Shown here piece after piece: positions 1-5,980 of a DNA stretch of 9,436 bases (within the stretch, counting starts at the first letter, position 1; each line of letters starts with the position of its first letter). The DNA comes from Acidobacteriota bacterium. Its GTDB lineage: Bacteria; Acidobacteriota; Terriglobia; Terriglobales; Acidobacteriaceae. The stretch is from positions 1 to 9,436 of the forward strand of contig JAJZIF010000109.1 in assembly GCA_021810735.1 (NCBI GenBank). The letters run 5' to 3'. Under the pieces are notes generated by a model. That model was not told where the DNA came from and ran no database searches. It saw only the letters and a program-made list of their open reading frames with translations. The translations under genes and the position numbers were made by a program.

Positions 1-717
1 AACAAGGGCAAGCCGCTGGCGATTGTGCTGGATGGCAAGGTTCAGGAAGTGGCGACGATCGATGCGACGATCCACGACCAGGGAACGATCTCCGGGGGCG
101 GGATCACGGAGCAGGAAGCCAAGGATTTGTCGCTGCTGCTGCGGACCGGCGCGCTGCCCGCGTCGCTGACGTATTTGCAGGAGACGACGATCGGGCCTTC
201 GCTGGGCATCGATTCGATTCACGCCGGAGTGATGGCGTCGGTGATCGGCATGTCGGCGGTGCTGATCTTCATGCTGATCTACTACAAGGGCGCGGGCATT
301 AACGCGGATCTTGCGCTGATTCTGAACCTGGTGATTCTGCTTGGGTTCATGGGCTTTACGCACTCGGTACTGACGCTGCCGGGAATAGCAGGTGTGATCT
401 TGACGGTCGGCATGGGCGTGGACTCGAACGTGCTGATCTTTGAGCGAATACGAGAAGAGCTGCGCGCGGGCAAGACACCGGCGGCTGCCGTGGACCAGGG
501 CTTTGGGCATGCGTGGAGAACGATTCTGGATACGCACGTGACGACGGTGGTTTCGGCGGCGATTCTGTTTATTTTTGGTACGGGCCCGGTGCGCGGATTT
601 GCGGTGACGCTGGTGTTTGGTTTGATTGCGAACCTGTTTACAGCGGTGTTTGTGTCGCGAGTGATCTTTGAAGCGATATTGAACCGCAAGGGGCGGGGAG
701 AAGCGATTTCGATTTAG
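1..717 (+). CDS. secD: Protein translocase subunit SecD, C-terminal part (5' end cut by window)
   Basis: SecD is an inner-membrane RND-like subunit that, with SecF, uses the proton-motive force to pull exported proteins out of the SecYEG channel. The frame is open from base 1, so 238 residues are visible and the true start lies upstream. The segment opens with the end of the periplasmic domain (LAIVLDGKV, residues 6-14, a typical SecD signature) and continues through QETTIGPSLG. Several hydrophobic helices follow, with the conserved GMGVDSNVLIFERIREELR around residues 136-154, including the acidic residue before the FERIRE loop. It ends normally at TAG 715-717. A GTG at 25 could be mistaken for a start but sits inside the conserved domain. 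secF follows after 161 bp. Identification is firm from the motifs and from the secF neighbour. Confidence 0.96.
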   Translation, partial: NKGKPLAIVLDGKVQEVATIDATIHDQGTISGGGITEQEAKDLSLLLRTGALPASLTYLQETTIGPSLGIDSIHAGVMASVIGMSAVLIFMLIYYKGAGINADLALILNLVILLGFMGFTHSVLTLPGIAGVILTVGMGVDSNVLIFERIREELRAGKTPAAAVDQGFGHAWRTILDTHVTTVVSAAILFIFGTGPVRGFAVTLVFGLIANLFTAVFVSRVIFEAILNRKGRGEAISI

Positions 718-746
718 CTGTTAGCCGCTAGCCGTTAGCTCTTAGC
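712..746 (+). repeat. Left heptamer array (NNYTAGC units)
   Basis: Five consecutive 7-bp units in perfect phase, each ending in AGC with consensus NNYTAGC (for example TGTTAGC, CGTTAGC, TCTTAGC). The first unit overlaps the last codons and the stop of secD. After 746 the periodicity decays. The right array (801-870) carries the same unit in the opposite orientation, so the transcript could fold into a long imperfect stem. One 10-nt arm, 716-725, is perfectly complementary to 836-845. The repeat is directly visible; its function is unknown. Confidence 0.8.
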
Positions 747-800
747 CGCTGTATGGCCGGAGCAGAGGTTAGCGTGTCGAGTAAGAGAATTTGAAGCAGA

Positions 801-870
801 GCGAGACGCGGATAGCAGACAGCCCCTAGCCAGGAGCTAACAGCTTGAAGCTAAAAGCTAGAAGCTAAGG
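801..870 (+). repeat. Right heptamer array (GCTARNN units, inverted relative to the left array)
   Basis: Ten consecutive 7-bp units that all begin with GC in unbroken phase. The last six (829-870) are close to GCTARNN (for example GCTAACA, GCTAAAA, GCTAGAA, GCTAAGG). The first four (801-828) are more degenerate. The reverse complement gives the same NNYTAGC consensus as the left array. The final unit, GCTAAGG (864-870), supplies most of the secF Shine-Dalgarno AAGGA (867-871), so folding of this array with the left one could affect access to the secF ribosome-binding site. That last point is inference. Confidence 0.8.
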
Positions 871-878
871 ATAATTCT

Positions 879-2087
879 GTGGAACTGTTTCACGACGTAA
901 AGATCGACTGGCTGGGGAAGAAGTGGTATTTCCTTGGGTTTTCGCTGATATTCAGCATTTCCGGCCTATACTCACTGTTTTTCTGGCATCATCTGCGACT
1001 GGATGTGGACTTCAAGGGCGGCACGGTCGTCCAGGTGAAGTTTGCGGGGCCGCCGAATGTGGACCGTATTCGCGCAGCGGCCAACGCAGAGGGATTGCAC
1101 AGCGCGCGCATTGAGAGCTTTGGCGCTCCGTCAGACCACGAAGAGCTGATCACGCTGGCGGAAAAGGCCACGGACACGGCGTCGCTGGACCGGAGCCGGG
1201 CGCAGATTCAGCACATGCTTGCGAAGCATTACTCCGAGGCGGCTGCGCAGGCGCAGGCGCAAGGCAAGCTGGACCTGGACAATGCGAGCAAGGGAGATCT
1301 GCTGCAGTGGTTGCAGCAGCAGGATCCGGAGCACCTGGGGAACGACCAGAACGCGACGATCCGCTACACGCAGCAGGCGGCAGCGATTGAGTCGTACCGC
1401 AACGATCATGGCGGCATAATCGGATCGATTTCCGAGCTGAATGGCGTGGCCGATCCGGCGGTGGTGCAGGCGCTGCAGCAGGGCGCATACCTGTCGGGAT
1501 TCACGATACGAAATGTCGAAATCGTGGGCCCTGAAGTTGGCGCGCAGTTGCGGCATAAGGCGCTGATGGCGGTGCTGTATTCGCTGGCCGGGATGCTGAT
1601 TTATTTGTGGTTCCGGTTCGAGCTGATTTACGGCGTGGCTGCGGTGGTGGCGGTGTTTCACGACACGATCATCACGATTGGCGCCTTCAGCCTGGCGGAT
1701 AAGGAGATGTCGCTGACGGTGATTGCGGCGATCCTGACGCTGATCGGCTACTCGATGAACGACACGATTGTGGTATTCGATCGCATACGCGAGAATCTGC
1801 GGATGTCGCGACGCGAGCCGCTGGCGGACCTGGTGAATCGGAGCATCAACCAGACATTGAGCCGGACGGTGCTGACATCGGGACTGACGTTTTTAACGGC
1901 GGTGTCGCTGTTGGTGTTTGGCGGCGAAGTGCTGCGCGGGTTTTCGTTTGCGCTGGTGATCGGTATCATGATCGGCACGTATTCGTCGATTGCGGTGGCA
2001 TCGCCGATGCTGGTGGCGTACCAGAACTGGCGAGCGGGCAAGAGGGGCAAGTCGGCAACGCTTCCTGCGTCGCGTAAGAGGAGTTAG
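879..2087 (+). CDS. secF: Protein translocase subunit SecF with enlarged periplasmic domain
   Basis: SecF pairs with SecD in the inner membrane to drive late steps of Sec export with the proton-motive force. The start is GTG 879, with AAGGA at 867-871 spaced 7 nt away. The protein has 402 residues. TM1 is at about 17-36, followed by DFKGGT (44-49), the periplasmic domain, and VGPEVG (216-221) just before TM2 (about 228-246). Then come AVFHDT (258-263), GYSMNDTIVVFDRIREN (290-306), the INQTLSRTVLTSGLTFL helix, and the last helix ending near the basic tail. The core matches the family, but the length is about 80 residues above the roughly 320 of E. coli SecF. The surplus lies between about 100 and 200 and is Gln/Ala-rich and probably helical. 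A hairpin terminator follows the stop directly. The family call is very secure. Confidence 0.96.
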   Translation: MELFHDVKIDWLGKKWYFLGFSLIFSISGLYSLFFWHHLRLDVDFKGGTVVQVKFAGPPNVDRIRAAANAEGLHSARIESFGAPSDHEELITLAEKATDTASLDRSRAQIQHMLAKHYSEAAAQAQAQGKLDLDNASKGDLLQWLQQQDPEHLGNDQNATIRYTQQAAAIESYRNDHGGIIGSISELNGVADPAVVQALQQGAYLSGFTIRNVEIVGPEVGAQLRHKALMAVLYSLAGMLIYLWFRFELIYGVAAVVAVFHDTIITIGAFSLADKEMSLTVIAAILTLIGYSMNDTIVVFDRIRENLRMSRREPLADLVNRSINQTLSRTVLTSGLTFLTAVSLLVFGGEVLRGFSFALVIGIMIGTYSSIAVASPMLVAYQNWRAGKRGKSATLPASRKRS

Positions 2088-2089
2088 AG

Positions 2090-2127
2090 ACGGAAGAAAA
2101 GCAGCGTCGCGGCGCTGCTTTGTCCGT
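2090..2127 (+). terminator. Hairpin terminator after secF
   Basis: Starting 3 nt after the secF stop, AAAGCAGCG (2098-2106) pairs perfectly with CGCTGCTTT (2113-2121) around a 6-nt loop. An outer ACGGA (2090-2094) can also pair with TCCGT (2123-2127). The U-tract is short, so termination may be partial, but position and stem strength fit the end of the secDF operon. Confidence 0.65.
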
Positions 2128-2248
2128 AGTGGGGAAAGCCATTGCAACCCGGGGCTGGAAAGCCGCGGAGGGCAGTGGAGAAAGATGAAACGATCGTGAA
2201 TTTGCACCGGTTGCGGTGCGGTTCCCGAGAGTAGAAAACAAAGCGATT

Positions 2249-2277
2249 TTTCAGATGTCGTGTGGGTGTGTTAGAAA
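2249..2277 (+). promoter_or_regulatory. Candidate tonB promoter (weak)
   Basis: The 248-bp gap before tonB must hold a promoter if the secF terminator works. The best candidate I see is an extended -10, TGT then TAGAAA (2269-2277), with a poor -35 (TTTCAG, 2249-2254) 17 bp upstream. TAGAAAAC occurs at 2232-2239 and again exactly 40 bp later at 2272-2279. Only the -10 is persuasive. Confidence 0.25.
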
Positions 2278-2281
2278 ACGA

Positions 2282-2347
2282 TCACCGGAATTTCACCTGC
2301 GATGGGTCCGGGAACAAAAGCACGCTCACCGGTGTCTAAAACGGTGA
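2282..2347 (+). promoter_or_regulatory. TCACC/GGTGA-rich leader of tonB, possible operator or RNA fold
   Basis: The leader contains TCACCGG at 2282-2288, TTCACC at 2292-2297, TCACCGG again at 2326-2332, and the inverted CGGTGA at 2342-2347. CACCGGTG (2327-2334) is a perfect 8-bp palindrome. TCACCG (2326-2331) can also pair with CGGTGA (2342-2347) around a 10-nt loop. This could be an operator for a dimeric regulator or a leader hairpin. No known box, such as a canonical Fur site, is recognisable. The repeats are visible; the role is a guess. Confidence 0.3.
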
Positions 2348-2375
2348 ACCAAGTTCTGAACCTTCGAGGTCGGCT

Positions 2376-3086
2376 ATGTTTGAAGACGCCCTAATGGAAT
2401 CCGGCGGCAAGCTCAAGACGAAGAGCAAATACTATGTTTGGATCGGTGCAGTGCTGAACCTTTCGATCCTGGCTGCCCTGATTCTGTATCCGCTGATCTA
2501 CCCGGAAGCATTGCCGAAGTCGATGATGACGGCATTGCTTGTGGCCCCGCCGCCGCCGCCACCACCACCACCACCACCGCCGCCGCAAGTGCAGGTGCCG
2601 AAGATCCAGGTGCAGGTGAATGACATGACGGCGCCCACCAAGATTCCAAAGGTGATCAAGATGATCCACACCCAGCCGGCGCCTCAGAACACCGGTGTAG
2701 CCGGTGTTGCCGGAGCCGGGGATGGCTCTGGCGTGATGGGGGGCATTCTTGGTGGCCTGGGCGGACCAGCGCCGGTGGTGAAGGCAGCTCCGCAGAAGCC
2801 GCTGCGCGTTTCGGCCGGTGTGGTAGCCGGTAATAGAATCGGCGGCGTGTCGCCGCAATATCCGCCGATTGCGAAGGCCGCTCATATTCAGGGCACGGTG
2901 GTGCTTTCGGCACTGATTTCGACGCAGGGTACGATTGAGGATCTGCAGGTAATATCCGGCCCTGCGATGTTGCGCAATGCTGCTTTGGAAGCTGTACGCA
3001 CCTGGCGCTACAGGCCGTATATTTTGAATGGCCAGCCCGTGCAGGTGGAGACGCAGATTAACGTGGTCTTCAGTCTCGGGGATTAG
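2376..3086 (+). CDS. tonB: TonB family energy-transducing protein
   Basis: TonB carries energy from the ExbB/ExbD proton motor in the inner membrane across the periplasm to outer-membrane TonB-dependent receptors. The ATG at 2376 has GAGG (2366-2369) 6 nt upstream. The 236-residue protein has a short basic cytoplasmic N-terminus and one membrane anchor at about 20-43. A run of 13 prolines (58-70) begins the periplasmic spacer, followed by a Val/Gln/Pro/Lys stretch and a Gly-rich segment (about 108-135). The TonB C-terminal domain spans about 155-236, with PQYPPIAK (Y162), a GTVVLSALI strand, and the W210-R-Y-R-P motif. The anchor lacks the SHLS-type motif of E. coli TonB, as is common in distant homologues. 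exbB and two exbD genes follow in the same orientation, which confirms the role. Which receptor or substrate it serves cannot be told from this window. Confidence 0.93.
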   Translation: MFEDALMESGGKLKTKSKYYVWIGAVLNLSILAALILYPLIYPEALPKSMMTALLVAPPPPPPPPPPPPPQVQVPKIQVQVNDMTAPTKIPKVIKMIHTQPAPQNTGVAGVAGAGDGSGVMGGILGGLGGPAPVVKAAPQKPLRVSAGVVAGNRIGGVSPQYPPIAKAAHIQGTVVLSALISTQGTIEDLQVISGPAMLRNAALEAVRTWRYRPYILNGQPVQVETQINVVFSLGD

Positions 3087-3104
3087 GCTTTGTTTGTCCT
3101 GCGC

Positions 3105-3137
3105 CCAGCGGTGAGAGCCGGGGGCGCGCACCGCTGG
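3105..3137 (+). other. GC-rich hairpin between tonB and exbB
   Basis: CCAGCGGTG (3105-3113) pairs perfectly with CACCGCTGG (3129-3137) around a 15-nt G-rich loop. There is no U-tract, so it does not look like a full intrinsic terminator. It may stabilise or process the tonB mRNA 3' end or cause partial attenuation before exbB. Confidence 0.45.
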
Positions 3138-3183
3138 CAACTCACACCGTTTATGGCAGTTACTCCCTAGGAGGAAAGATTCA

Positions 3184-3924
3184 GTGATTCTCGCTCATAT
3201 TTCGCATGCAACCTCACACCTGGCCGCTCTGGGCTTTTTCCAAGACCAGCAGACCGTCGGCTTCAGCCCGATGGACCTGTGGCACAACATGGGCTGGCTG
3301 GCCCGCGGCGTGGTGTTCGTTTTGTTCATCATGTCGATCTGGTCGCTGGCCGTGATGATTGACCGCTGGCTGTATTTCGCGGCAGCCCGCAAGCAGTCCC
3401 GCGAGTTTGCTCCTCGCGTCGCCGGCGCGCTGCGCGAAGGCAAGCTGGACGAAGCGGTGAAGGTTGCCGATCGCAACAAGAAGTCGCACCTTGCCGAAGT
3501 GGTGACGGCGGGTCTGCAGGAGTTCCGCAACTATGGCGGCGGCAGCACAGTGACGACGGAGCAGATTGAATCGTCGAAGCGCGCGCTGGAGCGGGCGGAA
3601 GCGATTGTGCACGCCAAGCTGAAGCGTGGTCTGGGCGGCCTGGCGACGATTGGGTCAACGGCGCCATTCGTCGGACTGTTCGGAACGGTCGCCGGTATTC
3701 TGAAGGCCTTCCAGGAAATTGCGACGCAGAAGACGCCTGGTATCGGCGCAGTTGCCAGCGGCATTTCGGAAGCGCTGGTGACCACGGCCTTCGGGCTTCT
3801 GGTTGCCGTGCCCGCGGTGTGGATGTTCAATTACTTCACGAACAAGGTTGAGTCCTTTGACGTGGAGATGGACAACTCTTCGAGCGAACTGATCGATTAC
3901 TTCATCAAGCAGAGCCGCCGCTAA
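3184..3924 (+). CDS. exbB: ExbB/TolQ/MotA-family proton channel subunit
   Basis: ExbB forms the membrane-embedded pentamer of the Ton motor and, with ExbD, converts proton flow into movement of TonB. The start is GTG 3184, preceded by a strong AGGAGG (3169-3174) at 9 nt. The protein has 246 residues. TM1 is at about 40-60. A long cytoplasmic loop (about 65-145) follows. TM2 lies within GGLATIGSTAPFVGLFGTVAGI (151-172), and TM3 within GISEALVTTAFGLLVAVPAVWM (193-214). The channel-lining polar residues of the family are present: T168 in LFGTV, E196 in ISEAL, and T200/T201. By alignment of the motifs these match E. coli ExbB T148, E176 and T181. TolQ is a possible alternative, but adjacency to tonB and exbD favours ExbB. 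Confidence 0.95.
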   Translation: MILAHISHATSHLAALGFFQDQQTVGFSPMDLWHNMGWLARGVVFVLFIMSIWSLAVMIDRWLYFAAARKQSREFAPRVAGALREGKLDEAVKVADRNKKSHLAEVVTAGLQEFRNYGGGSTVTTEQIESSKRALERAEAIVHAKLKRGLGGLATIGSTAPFVGLFGTVAGILKAFQEIATQKTPGIGAVASGISEALVTTAFGLLVAVPAVWMFNYFTNKVESFDVEMDNSSSELIDYFIKQSRR

Positions 3925-3981
3925 ACACGGCGGTCTGAACGGAAATGAGCGATAAGCCGGGGACTGGCGACGGTCCCCGGC
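3915..3981 (+). other. Two hairpins between exbB and exbD
   Basis: The first hairpin, CCGCCG (3915-3920) with CGGCGG (3928-3933), has the exbB stop codon in its 7-nt loop. The second, GCCGGGGAC (3956-3964) with GTCCCCGGC (3973-3981), has a perfect 9-bp stem and an 8-nt loop. Neither is followed by a U-tract. They occupy much of the 127-nt gap and could act as RNA-stability or partial-termination elements that set ExbB above ExbD. That role is inference. Confidence 0.45.
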
Positions 3982-4051
3982 CACTGATCCTCAGCCGTGG
4001 GCGCACGCAGGGTGCGATCAGAAATCTCAGAGAGCGCAGGGGAGCACTGCA

Positions 4052-4507
4052 ATGGGAATCGTAGTACGAGACGAAGGCAGTAAGGTAAATTCCGACATTA
4101 ACGTTACGCCGATGGTGGACGTGATGCTGGTGCTGCTGATTATCTTCATGGTGATCACGCCACTGCTGGAACAGAAGGTTAACGTGAATCTGCCGCGAAG
4201 CCGGAATGCGGTGGCAATGAAGAACGCGAGCAAGTCGGACGCCGTGATTGTGGCGATTACGCGTGATAACAAGGTATACCTCGGGCAGAATGAGGTTTCG
4301 ATGTCCAAGCTTGCCAAGGAAGTGGACAACGATCTCCAAAACAAGACGAACAAGGTCGTCTACATTCGCGCCGATGAACGCTCGCAATACGGGACGGTGG
4401 AGAATGCGATCGACGCGGTCCGTACGGCCGGCGTAGAGCAACTGGGATTACTGACGGACCAGCGGCAGGGACCGCCGCCACCGCCGACAGGGGTAGCTGG
4501 CCAGTAG
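4052..4507 (+). CDS. exbD: ExbD/TolR family biopolymer transport protein (first copy)
   Basis: ExbD sits in the pore of the ExbB pentamer and carries the proton-accepting aspartate of the Ton motor. The ATG at 4052 has AGGGGAG (4038-4044) at 7 nt. The protein has 151 residues: a short cytoplasmic N-terminus, a single TM helix in the signature INVTPMVDVMLVLLIIFMV (16-34) with the essential acidic residue at D23, and a periplasmic domain. That domain ends in the usual VYIRADERSQYG...AIDAVRTAGVEQLGLLT fold. A short tail with five consecutive prolines follows. It lies 127 nt after exbB and 19 nt before a second, clearly different exbD, which suggests co-translation of the pair. TolR is the alternative name for this family; the tonB context favours ExbD. 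Confidence 0.94.
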   Translation: MGIVVRDEGSKVNSDINVTPMVDVMLVLLIIFMVITPLLEQKVNVNLPRSRNAVAMKNASKSDAVIVAITRDNKVYLGQNEVSMSKLAKEVDNDLQNKTNKVVYIRADERSQYGTVENAIDAVRTAGVEQLGLLTDQRQGPPPPPTGVAGQ

Positions 4508-4526
4508 CCAGGACGAGGATTTCACT

Positions 4527-4958
4527 ATGGCAATGACAATTGGAAGCTCGGGGGAGTTGAGTTCGAATCCGAACGTCACCCCTCTCATTGACGTTCTTCT
4601 GGTGCTGTTGATCATCTTCATGATCATTGTGCCGACCACGCAGCATGGATTGCATGCGCAGGTGCCGCTGCCGCCGAAGAAGAAGGTGCAGAACAACAAC
4701 GATACGAATATCGTGGTTCAGGTGCTCGGCAACGGGAGCAGCCCGGCGACCTACAAGATCAATCAGACGACGGTGGCACTGTCCGCACTGCAGGGACAAC
4801 TTGCGCAGATCTTTGCGACACGCGCGCAAAAGATCATGTTCATCAAGGCCGATCCCAATCTGAATTTTTCGCAGGTGGAAGCGGCGATTGACAGCGGAAC
4901 GGGCGCAGGCGTGGATCATATCGGCATCATCACGCCAAAGGTAGCGGCAGGAGATTAA
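4527..4958 (+). CDS. exbD: ExbD/TolR family biopolymer transport protein (second copy)
   Basis: A second ExbD-type subunit of 143 residues. The ATG at 4527 has GAGGA (4515-4519) at 7 nt. The signature NVTPLIDVLLVLLIIFMIIV (16-35) is intact, with the catalytic aspartate at D22. The periplasmic domain has a basic patch, PPKKK, just outside the membrane, an Asn-rich NNND stretch, and the terminal IMFIKADPNLNF...AGVDHIGIITPK. It is not a recent duplicate of the first copy: outside the TM signature the two differ at most positions, including the region before the AD motif and the C-terminal tail. Because both keep the aspartate, both could take part in proton transfer, perhaps as a heterodimer inside one ExbB pentamer. 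A strong hairpin closes the operon 8 nt after the stop. Confidence 0.94.
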   Translation: MAMTIGSSGELSSNPNVTPLIDVLLVLLIIFMIIVPTTQHGLHAQVPLPPKKKVQNNNDTNIVVQVLGNGSSPATYKINQTTVALSALQGQLAQIFATRAQKIMFIKADPNLNFSQVEAAIDSGTGAGVDHIGIITPKVAAGD

Positions 4959-4966
4959 GGTACGAC

Positions 4967-5006
4967 CGTATTCGGGCCATGCGGCGAAGGCGATGGCCCG
5001 AATGCG
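4967..5006 (+). terminator. Long hairpin closing the ton/exb operon
   Basis: ATTCGGGCCAT (4970-4980) pairs perfectly with ATGGCCCGAAT (4993-5003) around a 12-nt loop. The stem extends to 4967/5006 with one G-U pair. No U-run follows directly (a TTTT appears only near 5017), so it is a terminator-like or 3'-end-stabilising structure. Its position right after exbD and before a good promoter supports an operon boundary. Confidence 0.5.
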
Positions 5007-5039
5007 CGCGCGGATGACTTTTCCGGAATCGAACCGGAG

Positions 5040-5067
5040 TTGCCACGCCATGCAAACGATTTACAAT
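5040..5067 (+). promoter_or_regulatory. Sigma70-type promoter of the TPR lipoprotein gene
   Basis: TTGCCA (5040-5045) and TACAAT (5062-5067) are separated by 16 bp, a near-consensus housekeeping promoter. The predicted start of transcription, near 5074, gives a leader of about 57 nt to the ATG at 5132. It lies between the exbD hairpin and the next gene, so the TPR gene can be transcribed separately from the ton genes. Confidence 0.6.
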
Positions 5068-5131
5068 CACTTCGCGAAGAAATTTGCTTGTCGATCCCAG
5101 CCTCTCTGGTGATCCAAGGAGAAGGAAGAGA

Positions 5132-5959
5132 ATGAACCGAATTGCACGAATCCCGGTGCTGGCGGCAGTCGCGGCAGCTCTGCTGGTCAATTTGTCCGGG
5201 TGCAAGCAGCTGGAGGCCCGGGATCAACTGAACAAGGGCGTAGATGCATACAAGGCCGCGCAGTATGAAGCGGCCATCAACCATTTCCAAAGGGCGGTAC
5301 ACCTGGATCCGAACTACCCGATGACGCGGCTGTATCTGGCCACGGCGTATGCAATGCAGGTGGTTCCCGATCTGAAGACGCCCCAAAACGAGAAGATTGC
5401 GCAGACTGCCATCGACGAGTTCAACAAGGTTCTCGAAAAGAATCCGAACGACGTCACGGCGCTGCAGCAAATTGCGAGCCTGTACTACGATCTGGACCAG
5501 TTCGAAAAGTCGAAGGAGTGGAACCAGAAGGTGCTGGCGGCTGACCCCAAAAATGCGCAAGCGGCATACACCATCGGTGTGATTGACTGGGGCGAGGCGT
5601 ATAAGAACTCGGTCGCGGCGCTGAAGTCTGTGAATCTGACCGATAACGGTCAGGGCAACGCCAAGATGCCGAAGAAGGTGTGCGAATCGCTGAAGCAGCA
5701 GAACCAGCAGTTTGTGCAGGACGGCATCACCTATCTGCACAAGGCACTGGACATCAATCCGAACTACGATGACGCCATGTCGTACATGAACCTGATGTAC
5801 CGGCAGAAGGCGAACCTGGCGTGCGGTGACGAGGCAGAGCGCAAGGCGGACGTGCAGAAAGCCGACAGCTGGGCAGCCAAGCAACTGGCTACGCGGCGCG
5901 CCAACGAGCTGAAACAGAACAAGGGCAACGAAGGTATCGTCATCCAATCGGGCCATTGA
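5132..5959 (+). CDS. TPR-repeat lipoprotein
   Basis: A 275-residue predicted lipoprotein with tetratricopeptide repeats, which are helical-hairpin scaffolds for protein contacts. The ATG at 5132 is chosen over an upstream in-frame TTG (5084) because it has AAGGAG/AAGGA (5116-5126) and yields a clean signal peptide: MNRIAR, a hydrophobic core, then the lipobox LSGC with C24 as the lipidated residue. TPR units are visible at about 30-63 (GVDAYKAAQYEAAINHFQRAVHLDPN), about 67-105 with an insertion, about 108-141 (ending VLAADPKN), and near 195-225 (YLHKALDINPNYDDAM). The C-terminus is basic and Gln-rich. It should be anchored in an envelope membrane facing the periplasm. It follows the tonB-exbB-exbD-exbD genes, so a role in the Ton system or envelope assembly is possible but unproven. 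The exact function is not recognised. Confidence 0.85.
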   Translation: MNRIARIPVLAAVAAALLVNLSGCKQLEARDQLNKGVDAYKAAQYEAAINHFQRAVHLDPNYPMTRLYLATAYAMQVVPDLKTPQNEKIAQTAIDEFNKVLEKNPNDVTALQQIASLYYDLDQFEKSKEWNQKVLAADPKNAQAAYTIGVIDWGEAYKNSVAALKSVNLTDNGQGNAKMPKKVCESLKQQNQQFVQDGITYLHKALDINPNYDDAMSYMNLMYRQKANLACGDEAERKADVQKADSWAAKQLATRRANELKQNKGNEGIVIQSGH

Positions 5960-5980
5960 GACTTGCTGAAGATGAGCCAG

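Noticed and set aside
712..870. CRISPR array
   Set aside because: The repeats are 7-bp degenerate units with no spacers and no cas genes nearby.
845..875. TTGAAG ... GATAAT as a secF promoter
   Set aside because: The spacer is 19 bp, and transcription would begin at about the GTG, downstream of the good Shine-Dalgarno AAGGA. The GATAAT overlaps that site and is more likely incidental.
2391..3140. 249-residue minus-strand frame opposite tonB with a Trp/Arg-rich run
   Set aside because: The Trp run is the antisense of the CCA proline codons; no independent support.
4257..5051. 264-residue minus-strand frame opposite the two exbD genes
   Set aside because: It spans two well-supported + strand genes and their gap, and has no recognisable motif.
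5084..5131. Upstream TTG start for the TPR lipoprotein
   Set aside because: It would place 16 extra residues before an ideal lipoprotein signal and has no ribosome-binding site, whereas ATG 5132 does.
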